Source of the DNA: Strongylocentrotus purpuratus
Lineage: Eukaryota > Echinodermata > Echinoidea > Camarodonta > Strongylocentrotidae
Reading direction: 5' to 3'
Assembly: GCF_000002235.5 (NCBI RefSeq)
Contig: NW_022145594.1
Span: 22,871,890-22,935,889 of the forward strand
Length of the DNA: 64,000 nucleotides
Shown: one piece after another, positions 1-11,252 of the stretch
Position numbering within the stretch: position 1 is the first letter of the stretch
Layout of the letters: each line of letters starts with the position of its first letter
Notes under the pieces: generated by a model
What the model was told of the DNA's origin: nothing
Database searches by the model: none
Seen by the model: the letters and a program-made list of their open reading frames with translations, nothing else
Position numbers and translations under genes: made by a program

Positions 1-19
1 AACTTGTTGGCGGGAAAAT

Positions 20-340
20 TGCAACTGATACCCCCTTCTTTTCTTTCCTTCTTCCTCTATTTTCGTTCCCTTTATCTCCTCTTTTCCTTTTTTCTTTCCA
101 TTTCCTTCCTTCTCTCTTATTTTTTTTGATTGGGGGGGGGGGGATGCAACAGCCTGGGAGGCGAGGCCCTTTTGCCCCCCCCCGATCTCCTTCTTCCCCC
201 TTTTCTTTTCTTCTTCCTCTTCTTTCTTTCCCTTTCTCTCCTCTTTCCCTCCTTTTCCTTCTCTCTCTCTCTTTTTTCCTCCCTATTTTTTCCCTTTCCC
301 CCCTTTTTTTCCATTCTTTTTTCCCAAGGGGGGGGGGGGG
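20..340. repeat. Polypyrimidine low-complexity tract
   Basis: The + strand is almost pure C and T for about 300 bases, broken only by short G-runs near 131 and 330. Open frames here are composition artefacts rich in S, P, F and L, or in K, R and E on the other strand. Such tracts can form triplex DNA, but no function is shown. Confidence 0.8.
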
Positions 341-369
341 CGGGCCCCCGCCCCCTGGATCCGCCACTG
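325..369 (-). mobile_element. hAT-like MITE end, family E
   Basis: The segment ends in CTGGATCCGCCACTG preceded by G and C homopolymers. This is the reverse complement of the CAGTGGCGGATCCAGG start seen at 18081 and 45175. Only this end is recognisable; the other side merges into the pyrimidine tract. Confidence 0.5.
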
Positions 370-371
370 CT

Positions 372-2590
372 GTTTACAAAGAAGCATCACATCACTTAAA
401 ATCTAACCAGCATGGGAAAATCATTTATGCTGCAAACCCAGTCATCAAAAGCAGGGAGGTGGGATTTTTCTTTCCTATAGGGGATATAAAAGATATTTCT
501 TTGGGCATTTAGAAGTTCATAGACTACCTCATTCTCCTTAACCCAAAATAGCCCAGGTGGGGGGGGGGGGGGGGTGGGCTTTAGAAGCTTCCCTCCCCCC
601 ACTCTAAATTTTTCGAGATTATTGTTTAACGCAAAAGAATCTTGCGCTGAAATGTTATGAATTTCTTCTTTCGAGTCTCGCGCTTGTTTTGAAACAACTT
701 TTTCGAAAATCGGACCTACCGCTACAAAGTCACGTGACCTTTTGTCGTTGCATGTCAGCTCGAAAATCGCTAATTTTCGTGAAGAGTTAAGATGATTTTC
801 TCGGGGGTCAAAGTAGTTGAATTATAGTTAGACAAAATATCAAACAACAAAAACAATGAAATACATAATAAAAACAAATAAAGTAATGCATAAGAAATTA
901 TCAAAACAATAGATAACATAAAGAATAACCTGGCTCTATCAAGTTGTTGTAGTATTGTTCCAAATAGTCTAAAGAATACATGTAATGAAAACGAATGTTG
1001 GAATATGAAGAATATATAATAACAATGTGAGTTTTATGACCTTAATTGCATAGGCCTAAATTACCATAAATATGCAAATAAGTGAACTTTTTAAAATAAT
1101 TGAAATTACCATAGTAACTTGACATGCATGCATATTTTTGCGGCGATTGGCCGTTTCACGACCGAGATCTTGGGGGGGGGGGGGGCTTCTAAGTCCCCCC
1201 CCCCCTCATCCCCGGGCTTTGCAGTTTCAAAATAGCCTAGGCTATATAGGCTTAAGCTCGTAGGTTTTTTTTATTTTATATCAGTGAAGTGATTTACACT
1301 GTATGAACAACATTCATAATCGCTTCAAGAGCACTCTTCATCAGATGTGTAAAGGTCAATGGAAAATGGCTGCTCATATGTATTGAAATAACGACAGGGT
1401 GAATATCACATTCCTCTTACAGATGAAATAATATTACAAATCCTTTTTACACTAAGATACTAGAAGTTTAAATAATTGAGAACCAACTTACGTAAGGCGA
1501 TCTTTTTATTTTTGTGAAAATTTTAGACAGGATTATGTGCTCTTGAATTTGTGTCGATAAAGCCTCATTTCTAGACTTTCCCTTTAAACGACATGCGCTT
1601 TGTGAGACAAAGCTTTTACTGACTCCAGAACAGGCCCGTTGATACATAATGCTGTAAAATGCTCTGGCAAAGTAAAAAAAAAATACGTGTTCATAGATGG
1701 CGAGTGGGAGTGGAAAATAATAACAAGTCAGCACGTAACATTGCTTTTAAGTGAACTCATTTATTATGTGTGTGATAAATACAGAGAGAGGCACTTCACT
1801 TACAGTGTATCTCACTTTACTGTGCCATACCAGGCCAGTGTTTCACCAAACCATCAGAAGTACAAGTTGGCCAACATCATGTCGAATTTAATATACGCAT
1901 ATCATAGGTCGTCAGCGAACCTTGTACTTATGACGGATTTTTGTACGCTGCCCATGTTTCTTGGGAATTTGGAATAAAAATTTGGGAATAAGGCTTACAG
2001 CAGGAAGTTGTCAGGTTGGTTGGACATCTTAGAAGGGCAAAGGTTAAAATAATCAGAAGTATGATATGTTTTACAAGGACTGTCGTGTGGAATATGTGAA
2101 GAGATTGTAATTATGATGTATGGAATATTCCCATGTTCGACAAAAACTTGACATGAGAATGACTTTCAAGTTTGTTCATTGCTCAATGATACAACTAGCT
2201 ATTTTGGATAGATAAAATCTATCCAGATCAGAATTTGAAGTTTAACACAAAAAAAAAGAAGACTTTTATATCAAACATGATTGTTCTTTTGTACATATTT
2301 ATGTAAAAGTGTACAGCTTTTATCCTTTCTTACTGTTTAAGATTGAATGTATAGGGCAGTTTTTTGTTGAAATCCTATAGTTATATAGCCTTGTATATGG
2401 ATGCCACATGGTGGCTCCACAATTTTCGTAAGTATTTTGTAAATAATTATATGCCACAAGTTATGCCAGCATCTTAGGCCTATTCACATATTTATGCAAA
2501 TAATAATGAACGAAGCCATGGAAAGTTGAAGTCATTGTCGTCTGTGGTCTTATTTTGTGCTAACCCTAGAAACTGTTAGGAAACTGCATG
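372..2590. other. No gene recognised
   Basis: This stretch is AT-rich with G-runs near 560 and 1171. The longest frame, 112 codons at 1639-1977, shows no family I recognise and no convincing splice context. I see nothing else to annotate. Confidence 0.5.
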
Positions 2591-2597
2591 TGAATAA

Positions 2598-2640
2598 GAT
2601 GATGGAGATGATAATGATGATGGTGATAATGATGATGGTG

Positions 2641-2672
<32 letters not shown>

Positions 2673-2760
2673 AAAATGAAAGTAATGATAGGAATTATAA
2701 AGAAGATGATGATGATGATGGTGGTGATGATGACGATAATGATGCGTATGATGATATTTT
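2598..2760 (+). repeat. (GAT)n/(GATGGT)n microsatellite
   Basis: Irregular GATGAT and GATGGT triplets run for about 160 bases. A poly-His/Ile open frame on the opposite strand is an artefact. Short imperfect ATACAA and TATTAT repeats follow to about 2960. Confidence 0.9.
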
Positions 2761-3118
2761 AACTGCATTTCGTATGATTTGATAGAATCCAATACAATAT
2801 GTACAATGCAATGCAATACAATAGAATGCAATACAATACAATAGGGAAACAATATAGCGCCTAACAAATCTCATTTATTACCATTTTTTCTTATTATATC
2901 ATTATAATTATTATTATAATTATTATTAATATCATTACAGTACAATACAATTCAATACAAAACCATTTAAGCAGTACATGTACTTCATAGGCACCTTGAG
3001 TTTTCGCAGGATGCATTATATATAGGCTGTACCTATCAATGTCCTTCGTCGGCTTATGGCTTTTTTGTATGTGGTATTTCAATAGCCCACTTCAAAATGC
3101 TGGAAATAGAAAGAGCGT

Positions 3119-3512
3119 TTAAAGATGAAGTTGAGTTCTGGTCATGCGATTGCATTGTGAAAGAAACGGTGTGGAACCGACCAAAAAAGGTTGATCATAT
3201 AGCATATAAGAATGTGTTTGTATTGCAAGGTTCTGGAATCATCAAAATGATAAGAAATGTGGCCAAGTCTTGGTAAAGTTACAAACACTTGCACAGAAAG
3301 ATGTATATGGGACTACTCGAATACGTGGCGTAAAAAGCCGGCCCCCCGATTTGTACGATGTTACATGCATATTTAGAATATGAAGGCATTTGAAGAGCCA
3401 AGCTTTTGAGGGAACATGTCTTAACTGATGTTCTTCCACACTTGCATAATAAGAATGAGTAATGCTCACAAATTATTTTTCACCTCTTCCCAGAACTCAA
3501 CCTTCTCTTTAA
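3119..3512 (+). mobile_element. TTAA-flanked MITE, family D (copy 1, complete)
   Basis: Inverted ends AGATGAAGTTGAGTTCTGG and CCAGAACTCAACCTTCTCT lie between TTAA at 3119-3122 and TTAA at 3509-3512. Related copies occur at 10109, 18229, 39275, 47898 and 62740. TTAA targets are the hallmark of piggyBac-type insertion, so a non-autonomous piggyBac-like element is likely, although the TIR does not match a classical piggyBac TIR. Open frames inside are shadows shared by all copies. Confidence 0.7.
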
Positions 3513-3514
3513 CG

Positions 3515-3822
3515 ATATTGATATTTCTACATGATTTCTGTTTAAAAAGGTTCAGGATTTAAGTGCCGACTAGTAGGCATATTATATTCAATGTCGATGC
3601 TAACTTCTGCTTGCCCTTGCGTATAAATAGTTTCGGGTTTTAAGTGCCGAATAGTAGGCCTATCATATCCCATACCACTTCAAGATAATGGAAACAGAAA
3701 GAGTGTGTAATGGTATTTATATTTCTATAAGATTTCTGTATACAAAGTTTCAGGTTTTAAGTGCCGACTAATAGACCTATTATATTTAATGTCGGTGTTA
3801 ACTTCTATTTGCCCTTGTGTTC
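3515..3822 (+). repeat. Direct duplication upstream of TLR
   Basis: About 108 bases at 3515-3624 recur at 3713-3822, offset 198. Both carry ATATTTCTA, GATTTCTGT, TTAAGTGCCGACTA and AACTTCT. A third partial copy of TTTTAAGTGCCGA lies near 3638. The block ends about 260 bp before the TLR start codon, so it could affect the promoter; that is inference. Confidence 0.65.
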
Positions 3823-4079
3823 TTTAGTACATACCCTTTAAAATGTCTCATATGGTTTTGAGTGTGATCTTATTACTTGTAAATGTTTAAATGTTTATCC
3901 ACACATGCAATATGAGTTTGGATTCGTCACAGCTCAAAATGAGGCTGACCGTCTGCAGCAAAGGATCAAAATTTGTTTTTGCTTCTACGAGCTTGTGTTA
4001 GCATAAGATATTTAAGAGCGATTGATTATCATCCGACAAAGGAGTACCTTTCCTTTTTCAAAGATGAGATATTGACAGC

Positions 4080-6771
4080 ATGGCAAACGGCTCAAACTTG
4101 TACATATTGCTCGTCGCTTGTCTCATAGTCAGTTCGTCCTTTCAATCTTTACATCGACATGATGAAGATTCGGCTGTGACATCCTTGACAAAGGACATGT
4201 ACAAATCTTTCCATAGATGCGATCAGAACCTTGAACTGAAAAAAGCTTCTTGCAGCAATAAAGGCCTGAACACGGTTCCTCAGAATCTTTCTGAGGATAC
4301 CGAGGAGCTTGACTTGTCCTATAACAATATCAACAAACTTTTGAACTCCTCGTTTAAAGTATACCCTCTTATCCACTTTTTGGACATTTCTGTAAACGAT
4401 GTAAGAGCGATAGAACCAGCCGCTTTTTACCCCCTCAAGGGCTTAAAAAACCTGACTCTAGCCTTTAACCAGAATCTTGTACTTCCGGCAACAGGCGTCT
4501 TTATGATGTCTTCACAGCTTTCCTATCTCGAGTTAGCGGCATCAAACTTGAATTCGCTCCCCAATGACATCCTAAAATGGAGTCCACGTCTAGATTCTGC
4601 ATTACTGTTCTTCAACCAGCTCTCATTCATCAATGTAAGTTATTGTGGCATGGCCGACACTGTAGACACAGGGATATCCCTGGTAGACATGAGTGGTAAT
4701 CGACTGCAACACCTTACAGCGAGAGATTTCACCTTTGTGTGCCACACTGATATTCTAGATCTTACAGACAACCCTATCAGATCAGTAGACCCTGATGTGA
4801 TCGCATCACTACATGTTCGCTCTTTGATGCTAGGTCGCTGCTATTTGAGTTACGAGGTGTTGGCAAACATCATCCTCGGAATCTCAAAATCAGACATCGG
4901 AGAGCTTACAATCGAGGAAGGCTCTGTTGGTGAGTTTCCTAAAGGTTTCTTTGATCCTCTGCGCGATTCTTCTCTCTCTGTTCTAGACTTCAGCTACAAT
5001 GACCTGAATAGCCTCCATCCTTTAGTCTTCTCAAATTTGACAAAACTCAAACAATTAAGTTTCAGTCATAACAATCTACCAATAGACGAAATTCAACCAG
5101 CTTTTTTCGAGGGCATGAAGGCATTAAAGGTACTGATAATCAAAAGTAACCAAGTGACAAAAATTAATCCTCACGATCAGACTTGGACAGTGGACTTATC
5201 GGAGCTTGACTTATCCGGTAATCTGTTAAAAGAAATATCTGCATCTGTATTTCGTGGTTTAGGAAATTTAACTTTCTTAGACATGAGCTCAAACAAATAC
5301 CTCTCTGCCTTTAAGCTGACCGCCTTTTCGGGACTTGACAATATTCAAGCCATTCATTTGACTGGAAGTAGTTTAGTTATTCTGGAATTGAACACCCCAA
5401 TATTAAGATCACTTTTCCTAAATTCTCTTTCTCTAGTTTGGTTTGCTTTGCGACCAGTAAAATCATTTAAACATTTACAATCCCTTGTTAATTTAAACAT
5501 GAAAGACTCTCAGCTTCGGCTGAAGAACATATGGAGTTCAACTGCAAACGCGTCTGTTTTCGATGGATTATTGGATCTTATTCATTTGGACTTGAGTATT
5601 AACCCTCTCCTGAGTGAGGAGAACGATTTACCGCCAATGATATTCCAGCAACTCTCTGTTTTACAAGAGCTAAATCTAGACTACTGCGATATTAAAAATC
5701 TTCATCCTCTTGTCTTCTCGGGATTGGAATCACTTCAGAAGTTAAGTTTGGAGGGAAACAACATCCATCATATTCATGATGATGTATTGTCGGGGTTGGA
5801 TCAAATACAAAATATCAACTTTGAAGGAAACCGTATTGCGTACTTGGAGGAGCTAATGTTCTCACATAACTGGAAGCTCACAAATCTTTCCTTGGCCGAC
5901 AACAGATTAACGCGCCTTAATCAAAGCACTTTCAAGCCGATCTTTTCCTCCATTTCATCACTTGATCTATCAATGAACCCAATTGATTGTAACTGTGATC
6001 TAAAGTGGCTTATTGATTGGTTAAATGAACATATAAGCCTGAAAAACAAGGACGAAACTATTTGTTCGTCAGCATCTCTGAAGCCTCTTCGTGAGAAACA
6101 CCTGCTTGACTTTGATCCAAATGAACTATGTATAATAAACAATGGTATATTCTCTCTGATTCCCCTCGTCTCCATTAGCTTGGTTGCCATCAGCGTGCTG
6201 TTGTATCACTACCGATGGCAGTTGAGGTACAAACTATTTCTCTTGAAACTGGCCGTACTGGGCTATAAAGAGATGCGAGACGTTCGTGACCACAATGATT
6301 ACGAGTTTGACGTGAACATAATTTTCTATGACGATGACGAAGAATGGATTCGCGAACAGCTCCGACCAGCTCTCAAAGAACGGCTTCCACAGTTTCAGAG
6401 GAACGTCTTTGGTTATCAAGACCTTGTGTTGGGTATGCATTACTTAGATTCCGTCGACTATGTGGTAAGCCATAGTTAACAAGACCATCATAGTGATTAG
6501 CAGAGCTGCTGTGCACGACCACTGGTTCATACTCAAGTTCCGTACGGCCATGGACCACGTGAGTGACACTCTGACGGAATTCGTAGTCGTGGTTTTCCTC
6601 GAAGACATCCCAGATGATGAAATGCCATTCTTGGCGAGGTTGTACCTCAATGATGGCAGACCCTATATCCACTGGACTGAGGAATTGAGAGGACAAGATT
6701 GTTTCTGGGATAAATTGACCAAACATCTGTCAATTAATCTAAGGACGAATGACTTCATCCCAAACGAGTAG
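4080..6771 (+). pseudogene. Toll-like receptor, sea urchin type, with one frame break in TIR
   Basis: This is a single-exon innate immune receptor, expected at a membrane and signalling through TIR adaptors. The first frame gives 799 residues. A signal peptide covers about 1-22, LRRNT cysteines are at 47 and 58, and leucine-rich repeats run from about 73 to 630. A single LRRCT starts at CNCDLKW (638) and ends at C684, followed by a transmembrane helix at about 690-709. The TIR starts near 741 with box 1 YEFDVNIIFYDDDEEW and the box 2 region RNVFGYQDLVLGM. The frame stops at 6479, but the next frame continues with KTIIVISRAAVHDHW, box 3 FWDKL and a normal end NDFIPNE at 6771. One extra T near 6476 explains the break. 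The start ATGG has a good context (cagcATGG). Many sea urchin TLRs are pseudogenes, but a sequencing error is equally possible. Confidence 0.93.
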
Positions 6772-6802
6772 CAGACATGCAGGAATATAGAGATATAGAG
6801 GG

Positions 6803-6975
6803 TAGTGAGCACTTTTGTCTTTTTTTTGGTCCTCGAAAATTTAAAAATTTGCACCCCCCCCCCCAAAAAAAAAAACACCCCCCCCAAAAGGGTAAAAATC
6901 ACGTGTTTTTACATGATTTTTTTTTCTCAAGGGGGGGGGGGCGGGCCGGCCCCCGGCCCCCTGGATCCGCCTCTG
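6803..6975 (-). mobile_element. hAT-like MITE, family E (copy 2)
   Basis: The element runs from TAGTGAGCAC through C-, A- and G-homopolymers to CCTGGATCCGCCTCTG. It shares its CTCGAAAATTT and GCAC blocks with the copies at 18081 and 45175. The YAGTG termini fit the hAT superfamily. I could not see a matching 8-bp target duplication. It begins 31 bp after the TLR stop codon, so it lies in the predicted 3' UTR. Confidence 0.6.
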
Positions 6976-7020
6976 TTGTAGTGTGACATACCATGCTCTC
7001 GAGATAGGAGTAAGGGGGCA

Positions 7021-7026
7021 AATAAA
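7021..7026 (+). promoter_or_regulatory. Candidate poly(A) signal for TLR
   Basis: AATAAA lies about 250 bp past the TLR stop codon and just beyond the MITE. No nearer AATAAA was seen on the + strand. Confidence 0.35.
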
Positions 7027-7199
7027 TAGGAACAACACAAATCGGCTAAAGTGGGTACTCGGGAAATGTTCAGTCCATCTTCGCCCAAATAGTTTCTTTC
7101 AGAAAATAAGTAGATACGCAATCTTGTCATCCTTTGTCATATTGAATGCATGAAAAGAATCAGTGGAAGGATGTGGAATACCTTGGAACTTTAATTAGC

Positions 7200-7440
7200 A
7201 CTTCATTCTCCTCAACACTTCTTCTCTTTCTTCTTCCTCTTCCTCTTCTTCTTTGCCTTATTTCGTCTTCTTCTTCTTTCTTCGTCCTCTTCTTCCCCCC
7301 TCTCTCTCATTCTTCCTAAACTTTTCTTCCTCGCCTACCTCTCCAACCTCCTCCTCCTTTACTCCATCTGCTTGCTTTTTCTCTCCTCTTTTCTCTCTAC
7401 CCCCCTCCTACTTTCCCCCTTTTCTTCCACTCGTCTATTC
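7200..7440. repeat. Polypyrimidine tract
   Basis: This is a CTT/CCT-rich + strand stretch. The 117-codon frame across it has only S, F, P and L composition and is not believed to be a gene. Confidence 0.75.
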
Positions 7441-8940
7441 CAAGTGGAATGACTTGGTTACACTCGTTTACACTTTATCTCCAGCCTATAATGTACCCTC
7501 TACTTTCTCATCTCTTTCACATTTTCGTACATCGTTTCCTACTCCGAGCCCTTACCCGCATGTTCAGAAAATCATAATCCCCTTAATTCTTTTTTTTTTA
7601 ATTTAATTTTTTTTGCCAACCTATGCATTAAATACAGGCACGATTAATAATTACTACTATACACGATTGATGTATGATTGTAATATAATAGATGTATTAA
7701 TGTAACTATACATAATTAATATATAATTGTAATTATGCATGATTGATATATATTTGTAATTGTAATGCATTATTGTTTGTATGTTTTTATAGGTAGTGCG
7801 ACCTGCCATGGTTTCGGAAAGGGAATGTACACATGTATACCTTTTATATGAAATAAAGGCATGATTTAACAACAGTGGGGTTTTCGTGATCAGAGAAACT
7901 GATTATAATGTTCTTTCATCGATGTGGTCTCCTTTGGGGCTGTTACAATGGTCAATTCCAATATGGCTGCCATACGGGCAAATGCGACGATGTGTATACT
8001 TAAATTTTCTTCTCTTTTATGGGATATAATATCGGGATAAAACTAATTTCATGGTCATATCAATGGTTAACATGCACACATAAACACACTGACATTCATT
8101 AGTTAACCCTAACATACACACGAAAATCACAAAACACCACAAACACACACACAGACACACACATCAAAACTGGCTAAAATCACGACTCCAATTTCGACCA
8201 ATCAGATGGCTAGATTTCTAAAGAGAGGTTTATATATATATATATATATATACCATATTGTTGTATTAACATTTAAATATACCCTACATAGTACAATAAC
8301 CGAACATCATAAAACTGGTATATTGACCCTGACCCTAACCCTAACCGTAAATCCAGAACAAAAATATGGTTTATTAAACTAATGACAAATGATTAAACCT
8401 TTTGCTTCTTGGGAGGCCTTTTAATTCCCTTTGCCTGCAAACGTACGTAAAGGGCAGTACTTCTTTTGTTCAGTCGTTAACAGGACACGAAAATGTCCTG
8501 CTAATGACCATGTATACTTAATGACTCATTTTTTCACTACATAATTATGTCCGCCCAATGACGCCGTAAGGTAAATATATGTATATATTTATTTATGTAT
8601 ATATATGTATATATGTATATGGAATTTGCTTATATTAAACATTCTTATTTATACATACATCGGTTCATTTTTATATATCGATAAAGATGGTACACTTATA
8701 ACACATCATTACATCACTTTAAAATAACTTGGTCACCAGATTTCTAGCCCCCCTCACAAGTGTGCACCATTTCCATTACTTAGGGAGAATTCCGTTGAAA
8801 ATCAGTCACATTGGCTTTTGCGAAACCTCAAAGATATCTGTTTCCTGCTGGGTGGAGATAGTGGCCGTGTACACAAATAGTTTGCCAAAGAATGTTATTG
8901 CCATGACTGCGACTCAGACCACAAACCATATGATTAATAG
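7441..8940. other. No gene recognised; simple repeats
   Basis: The stretch holds AT-rich imperfect repeats (TATAATTGTAAT-like, 7660-7770), CA-rich patches near 8150, (TA)n at about 8230-8250 and a short telomere-like ACCCTAACCCTAACC at about 8332-8346. No coding or RNA gene is supported. Confidence 0.55.
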
Positions 8941-8944
8941 TTTG

Positions 8945-9389
8945 AATAAATCAATTAGGATTTTGGTATTATTTCGGTCTTTGCCGGTCCAAATAACATC
9001 CCTAACAAAATTTATCATGCCACACATATCAAATATCGAATATCAAATATCAACGAACATTTGTGCGCATGCGGGTGTTTGTGTGTGACTTTGCTTCTGC
9101 AAAAAGCATATGCAATGCATTTCATTTGATACATTCAATTCATTCTCCCACTCCGCTAATCCCAACATAATACCATTGGATGCATCACTTTGGCGCAAGT
9201 CGACTTTTACACTCTCGCAAAAAATGCCTCCTAATCATCCAAACGTGATCACATACCACACAAAAATGATACCAAATGATTTGGGATAAAACACACTTTC
9301 ATAAAATGTATAATCATTTACTGTTCATAGATGATTTCTTAAATAATTAGCAATTTTCTAGGTGTAAACTTTTTTTTTGACTCACACGG
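8945..9389 (+). mobile_element. Tc1/mariner-like MITE, partial copy
   Basis: The sequence parallels the fuller copy at 49304-49942, including the unit around AACATCCCTAACAAAAT and the end GTGTAAAC(T)nGACTCACAC. The left arm is missing or too diverged to see. The shared TIR reads GTGTGAGTC plus an A-run plus GTTTACAC. Confidence 0.65.
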
Positions 9390-10108
9390 TATGGATGGTT
9401 CTGCATGTGGTGGAATGTCTCACTATGTGAGTAGTGGCACTACTGCCTAGAACGGAGCCAGGTGCACGAAACGTACTACAATCAAACCTGCATGTCTACC
9501 AAGGTCATTAAAGGGAAACAACAAAAAACAGCCACTGTAGGCAAGTGTCCCCTCTAGACAGGATCCACAACACACCTTCCAAAACTTTGAGCAGTATTTT
9601 AGGATCAAATACTTGAGTAATAGTACATTTTTTATAATATTTGTTTCAACAATATCTCATTTTACAAAGAGTGTAACAACATATTAAAAATGATTATGAT
9701 ATACATGTTTATACAATACCGGTACACACTATTCAGAATATTGTCCTTGAGTTGAACTTAAGAGATATAGTGGCGGAGCCTATGAAAAGCAGAACTTGTT
9801 GTGGTTAGGCTCCTTAAACTACAAATGACAATATTAACTAAAGTTATTTTTATAAAATACAAATACACGCTAAAACAGTGAAAGGCAGATTTATACAGGG
9901 ATACATGAACCGATACTCACATTTAAAGGTAAAGACTAGTATTGGAAACGCCCCAATTTCAAAAAATGAAATGGAAGCTCTCATTACCAATCATGTGAAA
10001 GAATATGTTATGACTAATACATGATGATAAAAAATTTGCCGGGAAACCGCCTACTAATTCATATATTTGTTAAATTTGTTTCTCTCATGGTCTGTGAGAG
10101 ATATAGGG
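9390..10108. other. No gene recognised
   Basis: The sequence is AT-rich. The block at 9480-9560 resembles the block at about 62650-62700 (AGGGAAACA, then GCCACTGTAG or its variant), which suggests an old dispersed repeat. Nothing else is supported. Confidence 0.4.
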
Positions 10109-10296
10109 TAGTCCCATATACATCTTTCTGTGTATAGTGCTTGTAACTTTACGAAGAATGGGCCAAATTTCTTATCATTTTGATGATTCCAGAACCTTGC
10201 AGATGCTAGATGCTAGATGATCAACCTTTTCTGATCGATTCCACAACGTTTCTTTCACAATGCAATCGCATGACCATAACTGGTCTTTAGCTTTAA
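10109..10296 (-). mobile_element. MITE family D, truncated copy
   Basis: It matches the part of family D from GTCCCATATACATCTTTCTG through GATGATTCCAGAACCTTGCA to a terminal TTAA at 10293-10296. The other half is absent. Confidence 0.65.
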
Positions 10297-10612
10297 CAAC
10301 AAAAGACAAGGGAATGGGAAGTGAATATAGGCAGCGTATTGAAAAAAATAGTACAATGTAGTTTGTTCTCAATATGAGTATTATATGTACATAGTTGGTA
10401 TAGCACCGTTATTTTATACCTCCTACCTTAATTTATTAAAATATGAGTTTCATATACTCTTATCGAATCTGTTACAATTCAGTACATATATATCAAAAGT
10501 AAACGAAAGTTCTTCTATATTTCTCACAATACATAAACCTTGTATGCACGTCACGTGGGGTATTTTTTTCCTCCTGCAGCCTTATAAGATATATAAAGTC
10601 CAAAGAATACAA

Positions 10613-10618
10613 TTTATT
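10613..10618 (-). promoter_or_regulatory. Candidate poly(A) signal of sialyltransferase
   Basis: On the - strand AATAAA lies about 370 bases past the stop codon of the sialyltransferase and beyond the hairpin MITE. If it is used, the whole MITE would be inside the 3' UTR. Confidence 0.4.
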
Positions 10619-10734
10619 TCTACGTTCCCCAAAATATCTTTTGGTAGGATTTTAGTCAGCTCATAAATATTCCATTTATACAAAAACAGAGAAAATGTAA
10701 CATGTGACAAAAAACAGTGCATCTTGCCTACAAT

Positions 10735-10982
10735 CACTATGAACATGACGGACAAAGAAAGAGGCCAAAATATACAGTTCCTCATTATACCCTCAACAAT
10801 TGCTGTGGTAGACAAAAGAACATCCCTTCACTGCTATTATCATGTAAAAATGTGTAGAACAGGTGAAAATGCATGACACCTGTTCTACACATTTTTACAT
10901 AATAGCAGGGAAGGGATGTTCCTTTGTCTACCTGAGGAACTGTATATTTGGTACTCTTTCTTTGTCCGTCATATTCATAGTA
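10735..10982. mobile_element. CACTA-type hairpin MITE, family B (copy 1)
   Basis: The ends are CACTATGAACATGACGGAC and its inverse, flanked by the 3-bp duplication AAT (10732-10734 and 10983-10985). Almost the whole 248 bp folds on itself around a centre at about 10866. CACTA termini with a 3-bp target duplication fit the EnSpm/CACTA superfamily. It lies 2 bp downstream of the sialyltransferase stop codon. Confidence 0.85.
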
Positions 10983-10987
10983 AATGG

Positions 10988-11252
10988 CTACGAGAGAAAT
11001 TCAGGGACATCTCTTTTGTACCACTTTATAATACCAGCTTTGTCCAATTCCTTCAGGATTTTCACCTCTCTTAAAAAATCATGGCTCTTTGACGTATTCT
11101 CGTAGGTATAGAACTTTTTATCGTAATAGTATCCCGAGTACTTCTTGTTAAATCCCATGCCGTACACACTGACAGAATCACATCCAGATTGGAGAGCCGT
11201 CATGAACATCACGAAACCAGTACTCGGACGAAAGGACCTGGTCTGCATCCAG
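10988..11252 (-). CDS. Sialyltransferase exon 7 (motifs S, III and VS, stop)
   Basis: The acceptor TTAATTCAG is followed by 265 nt coding [20 protein letters not shown], then [39 protein letters not shown] and KRDVPEFLS, with stop TAG at 10988-10990. The intron side of this acceptor is the A/T tail of a SINE, and the downstream side is a MITE. Confidence 0.92.

Noticed and set aside
2550-2867. Histidine/isoleucine-rich frame
   Set aside because: It is a translated GAT microsatellite.
8326-8346. Telomere-like ACCCTAACCCTAACC
   Set aside because: There are only about three units, without further telomeric or subtelomeric sequence; chance or a very old interstitial trace.
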